A stretch of 64,000 nt of DNA, from the NCBI GenBank assembly GCA_017405945.1, contig JAFQZL010000063.1, positions 1 through 64,000 on the forward strand, written 5' to 3'. Position 1 is the stretch's first letter. Each line of letters starts with the position of its first letter. Position numbers and translations under genes: made by a program. Positions 38,484 through 47,656 of the stretch are shown in pieces. Source of the DNA: Acidaminococcaceae bacterium (GTDB lineage: Bacteria > Bacillota > Negativicutes > Acidaminococcales > Acidaminococcaceae). The notes under the pieces are model-generated. The model had not been told where the DNA came from, made no database searches, and saw only the letters and a program-made list of their open reading frames with translations.

Positions 38484-39267
38484 GATAGCAGATGTACTGA
38501 AGAAACATAAAAAGATGTTTGTACCGTTCATAACAGCAGGCGACCCGGACCTGGAAACCACGAAGAAGCTGATCCTGGCCATGGAAGAGGCTGGGGCCAC
38601 GATTATAGAATTAGGCATTCCCTTCAGCGACCCTATGGCGGAAGGCCCGGTAATCCAGGAAGCCGATATACGGGCCCTGAACGCAGGTACCACTACAGAC
38701 AGGGTCTTCGATATGATCAAAGAGGTGCGGAAGGAGACCGATATTCCGCTGGTGTTCTTGACTTATGCCAACCCGATTTTCCACTACGGTACGGATAAGT
38801 TCTATGCCCGCTGCGCGGAAGCCGGTGTGGACGGTACCATCGTGCCGGACGTTCCCTATGAGGAACGGGGCGAACTGGAAACGGCCTGTGAAAAGTATGG
38901 AGTGGATCGCATCACCATGATTGCGCCCACATCGGAAGACCGGATTCAACAGATAGCCAAAGACGCGAAAGGCTATGTGTATATCGTTTCCAGTTTGGGC
39001 GTTACCGGTGTACGCAGAGAAATTACAACGGATATCGGGACGATTTACAAAAAAATCCGGGAAGTGACGGATACGCCGGCTGCCGTAGGCTTTGGTATCT
39101 CCACTCCGGCCCAGGCGGCAGAGATGGCCCGGCTCAGCGACGGTGCCATTGTAGGCAGCGCCATCGTGAAAATGATAGCTGAGTACGGTAAGGACTGCGT
39201 GGAGCCGGTCAAAGAATACGTAAAGAAGATGGCGGACGCGGTGAAACGCTGTGAATTTTTAGAATAA
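38476..39267 (+). CDS. trpA: Tryptophan synthase alpha chain
   Basis: 263-residue TIM barrel that cleaves indole-3-glycerol phosphate to indole. Catalytic motifs: [17 protein letters not shown] (Glu48-equivalent) and VPDVPYEER (Asp59-equivalent), then the phosphate site VGFGIST. The start at 38476 follows GGGAGGG and overlaps trpB, so TrpB and TrpA are made in a coupled way. An upstream ATG at 38449 lies inside trpB without a ribosome site. Confidence 0.97.
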   Translation: MSKIADVLKKHKKMFVPFITAGDPDLETTKKLILAMEEAGATIIELGIPFSDPMAEGPVIQEADIRALNAGTTTDRVFDMIKEVRKETDIPLVFLTYANPIFHYGTDKFYARCAEAGVDGTIVPDVPYEERGELETACEKYGVDRITMIAPTSEDRIQQIAKDAKGYVYIVSSLGVTGVRREITTDIGTIYKKIREVTDTPAAVGFGISTPAQAAEMARLSDGAIVGSAIVKMIAEYGKDCVEPVKEYVKKMADAVKRCEFLE

Positions 39268-39289
39268 AACGACTCAGGAGGAATGAACC

Positions 39290-40672
39290 ATGGCAAAGAA
39301 AGTACCCCACAGATTATATTTAACGGAAGACCAGATTCCGGCAGCGTGGTATAACCTGCGGGCGGACATGAAGGAAAAACCGGAGCCCATGCTGAATCCC
39401 GCAACGGGAAAACCGGTATCCGAGGAAGACTTGTATCCTGTTTTCTGTAAAGAACTGGCCCATCAGGAGATGGATAACGATACCCAGTATATCGAGATTC
39501 CCCCTGAAGTGCTGGAGATGTACAAGAACTACCGTCCGTCCCCGCTGTGCCGCGCCTACAATCTGGAAAAAGCACTGGATACTCCGGCAAAGATTTACTA
39601 TAAATTTGAAGGCAACAACACGTCCGGCAGTCACAAGCTGAACAGCGCCATTCCCCAGGCTTATTATGCCAAAAAGCAGGGACTGAACGGTGTGACCACG
39701 GAAACCGGCGCTGGTCAGTGGGGCACAGCCCTTTCGGAAGCCTGCTGCTATTTCGGTCTGCCCCTGGAAGTGTTCATGGTGAAGGCTTCCTATAATCAAA
39801 AGCCGTTCCGCAAAGCAATCATGCAGACCTTTGGGGCCAGCGTGGTAGCCAGTCCCAGCAATACCACCAATGCAGGCCGGGCGATCCTGGCGGATAATCC
39901 GGATAACCCGGGAAGTCTGGGCTGCGCCATCTCCGAAGCGGTGGAACGGGCTGTTTCCGGCGACAATGTGAAATACGTACTGGGTTCCGTGCTGAACCAG
40001 GTGCTGCTGCACCAGTCCATTGTGGGTCTGGAAAGCGCTAAGGCGATGGAGCTGCTGGATGAATATCCCGACGTAGTGGTAGGCTGTGCTGGCGGCGGTT
40101 CCAACTTAGGCGGTCTGATCGCGCCCTTTGCCAAAGACAAGCTGCAGGGGAAGGCGAATCCCCGTCTGGTAGCTATCGAGCCGGCCTCCTGTCCGTCCCT
40201 GACCCGGGGCCGTTACGCCTATGATTTCTGCGACACCGGTAAAATTACGCCCATGGCGAAGATGTACACCCTGGGCTGCACCTTCACCCCGTCGCCGATC
40301 CATGCGGGCGGGCTGCGTTACCACGGCATGGCGCCCATCCTTTCCAAGCTGTACCATGACGGCTACATGGAAGCCAAAGCCGTGGTACAGACCAATGTGT
40401 TCGAAGCGGCGACACTGTTCGCCAAATACGAAAGCATCCTGCCTGCGCCGGAATCCGCTCATGCGATTCTGGGCGCCATTGAAGAAGCAAAACGCTGCAA
40501 GGAAGAAGGCCGCAGTGAGACCATCCTGTTCGGCCTTACCGGTACCGGCTTCTTTGATATGCTGGCCTATGAAAATTATCAGGCCGGCAATTTGAACGAC
40601 TATATCCCCACGGACGAGGAACTGGCAGTGAGCATGGACCGGCTGCCTAAGATTCCGGGTGTACAGGAATAG
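39290..40672 (+). CDS. TrpB2-type tryptophan synthase beta-like PLP enzyme
   Basis: 460 residues, longer than classical TrpB and only distantly similar to the trpB gene two positions upstream. The PLP lysine is in GNNTSGSHKLNSA (about residue 117), followed by ETGAGQWGTALSEA and the phosphate loop CAGGGSNLGG. The N-terminal extension (residues 1-90) and the internal insertions mark the TrpB2 group. TrpB2 proteins do not bind TrpA tightly; they are thought to use free indole, or phosphoserine in some archaea, to make tryptophan. It has a perfect GGAGGA ribosome site and is the last gene before a terminator, so it is co-regulated by the T-box. Confidence 0.9.
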   Translation: MAKKVPHRLYLTEDQIPAAWYNLRADMKEKPEPMLNPATGKPVSEEDLYPVFCKELAHQEMDNDTQYIEIPPEVLEMYKNYRPSPLCRAYNLEKALDTPAKIYYKFEGNNTSGSHKLNSAIPQAYYAKKQGLNGVTTETGAGQWGTALSEACCYFGLPLEVFMVKASYNQKPFRKAIMQTFGASVVASPSNTTNAGRAILADNPDNPGSLGCAISEAVERAVSGDNVKYVLGSVLNQVLLHQSIVGLESAKAMELLDEYPDVVVGCAGGGSNLGGLIAPFAKDKLQGKANPRLVAIEPASCPSLTRGRYAYDFCDTGKITPMAKMYTLGCTFTPSPIHAGGLRYHGMAPILSKLYHDGYMEAKAVVQTNVFEAATLFAKYESILPAPESAHAILGAIEEAKRCKEEGRSETILFGLTGTGFFDMLAYENYQAGNLNDYIPTDEELAVSMDRLPKIPGVQE

Positions 40673-40757
40673 AGTATTTCCCGCGGCAAGGTACGGCGAA
40701 AGAAAAGCCTGTTGAAATAAGGATTGGTCAGCTTTTCTTTATAAAAATGATAATAAA

Positions 40758-40805
40758 AACACGCTCCGGTTCTGCGAATGAGAATTCGCGGGATCAGAGC
40801 GTGTT
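40758..40805. terminator. Bidirectional terminator between convergent units
   Basis: AACACGCTC (40758-40766) pairs with GAGCGTGTT (40797-40805); an inner GCGAAT/ATTCGC helix extends the structure. A T-rich tail lies on the right and an A-rich one on the left, so it can serve both the trp operon and the leftward deacylase gene. Confidence 0.75.
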
Positions 40806-40840
40806 GCTGTTTTATTTAATATTAAATTTTTACCAAACCG

Positions 40841-41812
40841 TCAGTCGTCGTCATCTTCCACGACCTGGCCGTAACCGACAAGGATGGTTCCTTTCGGTGC
40901 GGAGAGGGCCGGGCAAACGTACAGGATGACACCGGAGATTTCCGCGTAATACTCTGTGATCGTCTGGCCGAACAAATCGGTGGTACGTCCCAGCACCTGG
41001 CCTTTCTGTACAAAGTCACCGCTGTGGATATGGTGGAACCAGCAGCCGGTCTCCAAGGATTCCAGATAAATCATGTCCGTGATATCCCGGGGGTGATAAT
41101 GACGCGGTTTGACGGGCAGTTCAAACATTTTCAGCCGTCGGAGGATATTGCGGATATCGTCTTTGTAGGCTTCGATATCCTCATGCAGGCAGAGTCCCGC
41201 GCCACCCCGCTCGATTAAAATAGAGGGCAGACCGGTGCTGGCTGCGTAGTTGTAGGCGCCGCCTGTTGCCAGGGAACGTACCATATATTCCACGTCGACG
41301 ACCTTGGCGATACGCTTGGAGGCTTTTTCCACTTCCGGTGTCGGCTGGCCCGGATAATAAACGTAGGGATGGAGGCTTTCATGGATATCGCCGCTGTGCA
41401 TGTCCACATAGTAATCAGCAATGGTGAACAGATTGCTGCTGATGAGGTAAGCGGTTTTGTCCGCCAGTGTTCCCAGGGGAGTGCCGGGGAAAACCCGGTT
41501 CAGGTTTTTGCCGTCTTCGGGCACGATAAATTCGCGGCGCGCCCAGAAACCCTGGATATTGACCGGGTGCAGCAGGATCAGGCAGCCGCGTACATGTTCC
41601 GGCTCAATGTCCCGGCCCAGTTCTATGGCCGCAGCGATGCCCGGATATTCGCCGCCGTGGATACCGGCGGTGATCAGCAGTGTGGGGCCGTCTTCCACAC
41701 CGTTGATTACCGTCATGGGGATTTTCGTCATCGTGTCGGGAACCGGCAGCATGGTCCGCAGCTTGGTTCCCCGTTTTATTTCTAATCCGCAGATTGTCAT
41801 GTCCTTTGACAT
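40841..41812 (-). CDS. Succinylglutamate desuccinylase/aspartoacylase family (M14-like) protein
   Basis: 323-residue zinc-dependent deacylase or carboxypeptidase-like protein. Zinc ligands are expected from HGGEYPG (His50, Glu53) and the later DMHSGD, with GKNLNRVFPG as a substrate-binding segment. A C-terminal beta domain follows. Relatives remove acyl groups from amino acids (AstE, AspA) or act on small N-acyl metabolites; the substrate is not evident. An AAAGGAGA ribosome site supports the ATG at 41812. It is a single gene, with the AT-rich gap upstream shared with the divergent binding-protein gene. Confidence 0.84.
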   Translation of the reverse strand: MSKDMTICGLEIKRGTKLRTMLPVPDTMTKIPMTVINGVEDGPTLLITAGIHGGEYPGIAAAIELGRDIEPEHVRGCLILLHPVNIQGFWARREFIVPEDGKNLNRVFPGTPLGTLADKTAYLISSNLFTIADYYVDMHSGDIHESLHPYVYYPGQPTPEVEKASKRIAKVVDVEYMVRSLATGGAYNYAASTGLPSILIERGGAGLCLHEDIEAYKDDIRNILRRLKMFELPVKPRHYHPRDITDMIYLESLETGCWFHHIHSGDFVQKGQVLGRTTDLFGQTITEYYAEISGVILYVCPALSAPKGTILVGYGQVVEDDDD

Positions 41813-41892
41813 TGGGGAATCTCCTTTTCTTTGAAAATTTATGTGGGTATTATAACATAAAATACTGATTAGTTACAAGATTTTAATCCACT

Positions 41893-41910
41893 TAATAATA
41901 ATTATTGTTA
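41893..41910. promoter_or_regulatory. Fur-like palindrome between divergent genes
   Basis: TAATAATAATTATTGTTA is an 18-bp palindrome with a single mismatched pair, similar to the AT-rich 7-1-7 boxes of Fur-family regulators. It lies in a gene-free 372-base AT-rich gap between the deacylase gene and the Fe(III)-type binding protein gene. No other structure is obvious in that gap. Confidence 0.45.
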
Positions 41911-42184
41911 GTTTTCTCCGTTATTGTTTGGTTATATTACAAAATATACTTTATAATGCTATAGGAAAATCGTTTTAATGATTGCGTAAACTCGCACATT
42001 TTCTGCTTTTATATCTGTTAAATACTTCTTGTTGCCGGAGATGCTTATAACTAGTATCAATTGCAGTTTTCTCTTGCAAAGAATGCATTGATTTGATATA
42101 GTAAGCGTAATAATAATATATCTTAATAATTTCCATAAACGGTAGTGGACGACAATACTAACGGTGTTTTAAAGGAGCAAAAAG

Positions 42185-43222
42185 ATGAAAGAGAATTATG
42201 CAGGCGCGGCGGTTTCCCTGTTGCTGGCAGGTATGCTGGCGGTGACGGGCTGCGGCGGAACGGAAAAGAAGCCTGCAGAAAAACCCGGGGAAAAAGCTGT
42301 GGCGAAACCGGCGGCCGGACTGACGGTATACACATCCGTTTATAACGGGATGGTACAGGAAATGGCCAAGCCGGTTGTGGAACAGCAGCTGAAGGACGTG
42401 AAGGTCAACTGGCAGACGGCAGGCAGTGAAAGTGTGAAGGCAAAACTTCTGGATGAGATGAAGGGCGGCCGGGCAGAGGCGGATCTGGTGATGATCTCGG
42501 ATCCGGATTTTTACCTGCAGCTGAAGAAAGACGGAAAGCTGCTGAACTATAAGTCGCCGGAGTCGGCGGAACTTGCGGAACCCGTGGACTCGGACGGCGC
42601 GTTTACGCCCATCCGCATCAGCGCCATGGTGATTGCCGTACATAACGATAAGATCAAAGAAACTCCCGGGAGCTGGAAGGACCTGCTGGATCCCAAATAT
42701 AAAGGTAAGATTGCCATGCCCGACCCGAAAGTCTCAGCAACGGCGCTGGCAACGGTGGCGGCGCTGACGGATAAATACGGCTGGGAATACTGGGAGAAGC
42801 TGAAGGCCAACGGCGTGGTCGTAAGCAAAACGATAGACATGCGTGAAAAGTTTGCGCATGGCGAATATCCCATCACCATTACCATGGAAGAAAATGCCCT
42901 GAAACAAAAATTGGCCCAGGGCGTAAACGCGACCATCATCTACCCGGAAGAAGGCAGCGTGGTGGTGCCCGGCTATATCGGCATCCTGAAGGATACGAAG
43001 AACCCGGAGGGCGCCAAAAAGCTGGTGGACTGGTGGCTGAGCCGGGAAGGACAGTCGGCTATGAGTCTGGCCTATATGCACCCGGTAAAGTACGGCGTGA
43101 AGGAACCCGCCGGCGCGCAAAAACTGGTCGACCTGCGGATACATTCGCTGTCGGTTAACTGGAACCGGCTGGCGGTCGAAGAAAAGCAGGTTAAGGATAA
43201 ATTTGCCGCTATCATGAAGTGA
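42185..43222 (+). CDS. Fe(III)-type ABC transporter binding lipoprotein (no permease nearby)
   Basis: 345 residues. Lipoprotein signal with VTGCGG lipobox, then a periplasmic-binding-protein fold of the extracellular solute-binding family 1/FbpA type: LTVYTSVYNGM, SWKDLLDPKYKGKIAMPDP and a C-terminal VDWWLSREGQ segment. Relatives bind ferric iron, or sometimes phosphonate or sulfonate-type anions, and deliver it to an inner-membrane ABC permease. No permease or ATPase is adjacent. It is paralogous to the leftward gene at 59364. The ribosome site is AAAGGAG. Confidence 0.82.
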   Translation: MKENYAGAAVSLLLAGMLAVTGCGGTEKKPAEKPGEKAVAKPAAGLTVYTSVYNGMVQEMAKPVVEQQLKDVKVNWQTAGSESVKAKLLDEMKGGRAEADLVMISDPDFYLQLKKDGKLLNYKSPESAELAEPVDSDGAFTPIRISAMVIAVHNDKIKETPGSWKDLLDPKYKGKIAMPDPKVSATALATVAALTDKYGWEYWEKLKANGVVVSKTIDMREKFAHGEYPITITMEENALKQKLAQGVNATIIYPEEGSVVVPGYIGILKDTKNPEGAKKLVDWWLSREGQSAMSLAYMHPVKYGVKEPAGAQKLVDLRIHSLSVNWNRLAVEEKQVKDKFAAIMK

Positions 43223-43329
43223 TTACTTTACAGTTTTGCTCAGTTTTTTTGAAGAATATACCGGTGCTGCGGTGTGATTCAAGCTGTAGCACTAAGTTAA
43301 AAAATCATAAGAAACTCAGGTGACTACGT

Positions 43330-44661
43330 TTGGCTAAAACCCTTGATCTTACCAATGGCCCCATTGCACGCAAGCTGCTGCTGTTTGCTCTGCCCCTGCT
43401 TGGCGCCAGTCTGATTCAACAATTATATACGACCGTTGACATTCTTTTTGTCAGCAATTATTTGGGAACGGGAGCTTCGGCAGCTGTGGGGGCCAGTGTA
43501 TTGCTGAACTCGGCGCTGGTAAATCTTTTTACAGGCATAAGCATTGGCGCAGGTGTGGTCATTGCCCAGGCCTTCGGCCGCAAGGAAGAAGTGCAGCTCA
43601 GTAAATCCATACATACTTCTATGATGCTGGGTCTGATCGGCGGCGTGCTGCTAACCATTATCGGCGAGTTTTCCGGTTCTGCATTTTTGAACGCGGTCAA
43701 CACACCGGCCAGTATTTTTCAGGATGCCCTGGACTATGTACAAGTATTCTTCCTGGGACTGACCTTTATGCTGGTTTTTAACATGGCAGCCGGCGTTATG
43801 CGGGCTTTGGGCAATTCACAGACACCCATGCTGATCCAGCTGGTGTGCGGTATTATTCATGTAGTGACGAATTTCCTGTTTATCAAATATATGTCCAACG
43901 GGATTCTGGCGGTAGCCTGGTCATCGGTTCTGTCCCAGGTGCTTTCGGCGATTATTGCTGTGTACTACCTGCTCCATGATGGTGTCATGAGCATTCCGAA
44001 ACTGGCCGTCGACCGGCCGCTGATGCGGGAAATCATCCGCATCGGTTTGCCTGCGGGCTTGCAGGGTGTGGTGGTTACCCTTTCCAATGTATTCGTACAG
44101 TATTTCATCAACGGGTTCGACGTTGTGGCTATCGCGGCCTTTACCGCCTACTACCGAATCGAGCTGCTGTTCTACATGCCGCTGGTTGCCCTGGGCCAGG
44201 CCATGATGACCTTTACCGGGCAGAATGTTGGGGCAAGGTTCTATGACCGGGTGAAGAGCGGCTTGCGTACGACGCTGATTTTTGGTGTAGGCTATTCACT
44301 GGTGCTGGCGGCCGTCCTGCTTTACTTCGGACGGGAGACCTTCGGTGTCTTCTACACGGATCCTGCGGTCATTGATATGGGCGTAACCATTATCTGGATC
44401 TCCTTCCCATTCTATTTCTTCTATGTATTTCTCGAGGTCTTCGCAGACACCCTTCGCGGCGGCGGTCTGTCGGACGTACCGATGTATATCGTGCTTTTCA
44501 ATCAGTGTCTGTTGCGAACGGTCATCCTGTTCGGGTTCATGCAGCTGGCTCACGATATCCGCCTGCTGGTGGCCGTCTATCCCATTACCTGGGGAACGGC
44601 CGGCGCCATGCTGTACTGGTACTACCGGAAGGGCACATGGATGATGCGCCCCCCGGCGTAA
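43330..44661 (+). CDS. MATE family efflux transporter
   Basis: 443-residue inner-membrane protein with about 12 hydrophobic segments and MATE features (DLTNGPIARKLLLFALPLLG at the N-terminus, QLYTTVDILFVSNYLG, AFGRKEEVQLSKS). It would expel cationic compounds or metabolites using a Na+ or H+ gradient; the substrate is unknown. The start is TTG at 43330 with AGGTGA upstream. It lacks the C-terminal ATPase domain seen in the NRPS-linked MATE gene at 16354. Confidence 0.92.
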   Translation: MAKTLDLTNGPIARKLLLFALPLLGASLIQQLYTTVDILFVSNYLGTGASAAVGASVLLNSALVNLFTGISIGAGVVIAQAFGRKEEVQLSKSIHTSMMLGLIGGVLLTIIGEFSGSAFLNAVNTPASIFQDALDYVQVFFLGLTFMLVFNMAAGVMRALGNSQTPMLIQLVCGIIHVVTNFLFIKYMSNGILAVAWSSVLSQVLSAIIAVYYLLHDGVMSIPKLAVDRPLMREIIRIGLPAGLQGVVVTLSNVFVQYFINGFDVVAIAAFTAYYRIELLFYMPLVALGQAMMTFTGQNVGARFYDRVKSGLRTTLIFGVGYSLVLAAVLLYFGRETFGVFYTDPAVIDMGVTIIWISFPFYFFYVFLEVFADTLRGGGLSDVPMYIVLFNQCLLRTVILFGFMQLAHDIRLLVAVYPITWGTAGAMLYWYYRKGTWMMRPPA

Positions 44662-44778
44662 GGGTTTATAATAGGTTTTTCCTGAGCGGCCGGGATATTT
44701 GTGAAAAGTGCAAAAGAAAAATTAATAATAAAAAGTACTAATAAGATTATCGATTTTATTGACATTGTATTTTAGATA

Positions 44779-44792
44779 TGATAACATTATCA
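44779..44792. promoter_or_regulatory. Palindromic operator candidate upstream of the ABC importer
   Basis: TGATAACATTATCA is a perfect 6-2-6 palindrome preceded by a TTGACA at 44759-44764. It resembles boxes of Fur-family metal regulators (Fur, Zur, Mur). It sits at the likely promoter of the Ni/peptide-type ABC operon. Confidence 0.45.
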
Positions 44793-44967
44793 CAGTTAAA
44801 AAACGTACTTGCAGAGCCTTGAAAGAGCAGTAACGCCTTTACTGTAAGCGAGAAAAATGTTGTTTTCGTCGAAGAGTAAGCAATAGGGAACAGGTTTCAC
44901 AGGGTGAAAAACAGTCTTCTTAATTTCACCTTTTATTTAATATCTAACTTGGAAAGGAAGGAACTCT
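44793..44967 (+). other. Leader region of the ABC importer operon with hairpins
   Basis: 175 bases without a gene. A CAGTAA/TTACTG hairpin near 44830 and a GGTGAAA/TTTCACC hairpin (44903-44909 with 44924-44930) followed by TTTTATTT could act as an attenuator. It does not match a riboswitch class recognised with confidence. Confidence 0.4.
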
Positions 44968-46584
44968 ATGAAAAAATTATCTAAAAAATCTGCCGCGTTA
45001 TTGGTAGCAGGTCTTGTTACCTGTGGTCTGTTAGCCGGTTGCGGCGGTGGCGACAAGAAAGATGCTCCGAAAGACGGCGGCAAGGCTGCAGCCAAAACGT
45101 TGGTTTTTGGTTGCCAGATGTACGCTGACGGCGGCATCGACCCGTCGGCACAGACTAACACTGCCTGGAACTGCAGCCGTTTTGGCGTTGGTCAGACGCT
45201 GTTCCGTTTTGACGATAACGTAAAACCGGTTCCGCAGCTGGCAGAATCCGCTACCCCCAGCGACGGCAACAAGACCTGGACCTTCAAACTGAAAAAAGGT
45301 ATCAAATTCAGTAACGGTACCGAAATGACCGCTACCAAGGTTAAAGAATACTTGGACTGGATCCGGGAAGCCGGTAAGAAGGGATCCACCAGGCCGCAGC
45401 AGTTCTTGGATTTTGAAGCAGTGGTTACGGCTGATGATGCGGCCGGCACTGTTACTATCAAATCTAAAAAGGCCTACCCGAATATGGCGGCCAGTCTGGC
45501 TGACCCCAGCATGGTCATTTTGGACGTAAAGGGCAGCAAGGATATGAAGAATGGCGCCATCGGCACCGGCCCCTACATGGTTAAATCCTTCAAAAACCAG
45601 GTAGGTTACGAAATGGTGGCTAACCCCCATTACTGGAACGGCAAGGTTCCGTACGATCAGGTTAACATTATGTTCATGGGCGATGCTTCCGCAAAAGCTA
45701 ACGCGCTACGCGCCGGCCAGATTGACCTGGCAGAAAACATCATGAATGTTGCCGATCTGAAAGGCCTGCAGGCAGATAAGAAGTTTACGGTTCAGATTGC
45801 GCCGGGTACCCGTTGCGGTTTCAGCTGGATGAACATGAAACAAGGCCGACCGCTGGCAAACAAGGCGCTGCGCCAGGCCGTGCTGAAAGCTATTGATTAT
45901 AAGACCATCTGCAAATCCAACACCATCGGCGGCCTGTACACCCCAGGCCCGTCTGTCATCCCCAGCTCCCTGGGTTATGGCTTTGACAAGCTGAAGAACC
46001 CCTATGAATACGATCCGGAAGGCGCCAAGAAGATCCTGGACGAAGCCGGTATCAAAGATACCAACGGCGACGGCATCCGTGAACTGAACGGCCAGAATAT
46101 CCAGCTGCGCTACATCTCTTACGCGAACCGCCTGCTGAACGACTTCTCCGACGCCCACACCCAGTACCTGAAGGCTGTAGGCATTGGCGTAAAGAGCGAG
46201 TACGGCAGCTCTGACGACCAGTGGAGTAAGCTGGTTGCCGGCGAGTACGACTTCAACAACAATAACTGGAACTCCATGATTGCAGGCGCTCCCACCGTTT
46301 ATATGGGCAACTGGTATAGCAAAGCCGAAGCGAATTACTGTGGTTTCAAGAGCGACACCTATGATAAGGCTTATGAAGAGTTGCTGACCACGATGGATAC
46401 GAAACGCTATGGCGAGTTAATGCAGACCCTGCAGCAGACGTTGATCGACGAAGCGGCCGTTCTGGTAGACGGCTACTACAACAGCTGCATCATCTACAAC
46501 AATGATAAGGTTGGTTCTGCCCACATGTATCCGCTGGATTACTACTGGATCACTGACGAGATTAAACCGGCCGGAGCGAAATAA
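44968..46584 (+). CDS. ABC transporter substrate-binding lipoprotein, family 5 (Ni/oligopeptide type)
   Basis: 538 residues. Lipobox LLAGCGGG, followed by an SBP_bac_5 fold: WTFKLKKGIKFSNGTEMTATKV, GTGPYMVKSF, HYWNGKVPYDQV, and the closing YYWIT segment also seen in NikA-like proteins. It captures the substrate in the periplasm for the permeases encoded downstream. Similarity in length and ending points to the nickel/opine/metallophore group rather than classic oligopeptide binding, but the ligand cannot be fixed from sequence. The GGAAGGAA ribosome site is strong. A hairpin separates it from the permeases. It is paralogous to the orphan at 55267. Confidence 0.88.
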   Translation: MKKLSKKSAALLVAGLVTCGLLAGCGGGDKKDAPKDGGKAAAKTLVFGCQMYADGGIDPSAQTNTAWNCSRFGVGQTLFRFDDNVKPVPQLAESATPSDGNKTWTFKLKKGIKFSNGTEMTATKVKEYLDWIREAGKKGSTRPQQFLDFEAVVTADDAAGTVTIKSKKAYPNMAASLADPSMVILDVKGSKDMKNGAIGTGPYMVKSFKNQVGYEMVANPHYWNGKVPYDQVNIMFMGDASAKANALRAGQIDLAENIMNVADLKGLQADKKFTVQIAPGTRCGFSWMNMKQGRPLANKALRQAVLKAIDYKTICKSNTIGGLYTPGPSVIPSSLGYGFDKLKNPYEYDPEGAKKILDEAGIKDTNGDGIRELNGQNIQLRYISYANRLLNDFSDAHTQYLKAVGIGVKSEYGSSDDQWSKLVAGEYDFNNNNWNSMIAGAPTVYMGNWYSKAEANYCGFKSDTYDKAYEELLTTMDTKRYGELMQTLQQTLIDEAAVLVDGYYNSCIIYNNDKVGSAHMYPLDYYWITDEIKPAGAK

Positions 46585-46625
46585 CCCACTAATCCGCTTA
46601 TAGGCGGCTACAAAAGTAAACACAA

Positions 46626-46655
46626 AGGGATACGGAGGTTGTACCCCGTATCCCT
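46626..46655 (+). terminator. Intercistronic hairpin (partial terminator) after the binding protein gene
   Basis: AGGGATACGG (46626-46635) pairs perfectly with 46646-46655, extended by CAC/GTG, with only a weak T-rich tail. Such hairpins between a binding protein gene and its permease genes usually stabilise the upstream mRNA or cause partial termination, giving more binding protein. Confidence 0.6.
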
Positions 46656-46713
46656 TCTGTGTAATTTTCTCTTTATATCTGCGATTCGTCGCTTATGACT
46701 AGGAGAGAAGTCA

Positions 46714-47652
46714 ATGAATAAGAATGCTATTATATCCAGATTGCTGCAAATGGTGATCGTACTGATCGGCATCAGCTTTCTGACCTTTTTGTTAACCTAT
46801 CTGTCGCCGGGCGACCCTGCGCGCAATATATTTACTCATGCCGGTGTCATGCCTTCTTCGGAAATGATTGAAGAGATGCGTAAGACCCTGGGTCTGAATA
46901 AGCCGTTTTTTACACAGTACAAAGACTGGCTGTTCAATTGCCTTCAGGGCAATTTCGGCGATTCTTTCATGCTGCAGAAGCCGGTTAAGGATCTACTGCT
47001 TGAACGCCTGTGGCCAACCCTTAAACTGACACTGGCCTCTACTGTACTCATGCTCCTTTTTTCGGTGCCCCTCGGTGTGATTTCTGCTGTCAATCATAAC
47101 AAACCTATCGATTATTTTGTACGCATGATTACCTTCTTCGGGGTGTCCATCCCGAACTTCTGGCTCGGCTTAATGCTGATTCTGATTTTCTGTGTAAAAC
47201 TGGGACTTTTACCAGTAGTTTCCTCTGCCGGTGATTTTAAGTCGCTGATTTTGCCGGCGGTGACGCTGGCGGTTGCCATGACGGCCAAGTACACCCGTCA
47301 GGTACGCACGGCAGTACTGGAGGAACTGCATTCAGACTATGTAATCGGCGCCCGGGCCCGTGGCGTTTCGGAAAGCAAGATTCTGTGGGGCAACGTGCTC
47401 CCGAATTCTCTGCTGCCGCTGATTACCATGCTGGGTCTGTCTATCGGTTCCCTGCTGGGCGGCACCAGTGTTGTCGAGATTATCTATTCATATCCGGGGC
47501 TGGGCAATCTGGCGGTATCCGCCATTATGTCCGCAGACTATTTCCTGCTGCAGGGATATGTGCTCTGGGTTTCCATAATCTATATGCTGATTAACCTGGT
47601 TGTAGATATCTCCTACAATTATGTGGATCCCCGCATGCGGCTGAGGAGGTAA
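46714..47652 (+). CDS. ABC transporter permease (NikB/DppB type)
   Basis: 312-residue inner-membrane permease with six hydrophobic segments and the typical N-terminus (LTYLSPGDPARNIF) and the EAA loop ELHSDYVIGARARGVSESKI. It pairs with the next gene to form the transmembrane channel. The AGGAGAGAAG ribosome site supports the ATG at 46714. It ends four bases before the next start. Confidence 0.94.
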   Translation: MNKNAIISRLLQMVIVLIGISFLTFLLTYLSPGDPARNIFTHAGVMPSSEMIEEMRKTLGLNKPFFTQYKDWLFNCLQGNFGDSFMLQKPVKDLLLERLWPTLKLTLASTVLMLLFSVPLGVISAVNHNKPIDYFVRMITFFGVSIPNFWLGLMLILIFCVKLGLLPVVSSAGDFKSLILPAVTLAVAMTAKYTRQVRTAVLEELHSDYVIGARARGVSESKILWGNVLPNSLLPLITMLGLSIGSLLGGTSVVEIIYSYPGLGNLAVSAIMSADYFLLQGYVLWVSIIYMLINLVVDISYNYVDPRMRLRR

Positions 47653-47656
47653 GCAT

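Noticed and set aside
44793..44967. NiCo (czcD) riboswitch in the importer leader
   Set aside because: A GGGAACAGG stretch looked suggestive, but the four-stem arrangement with repeated conserved modules could not be traced.
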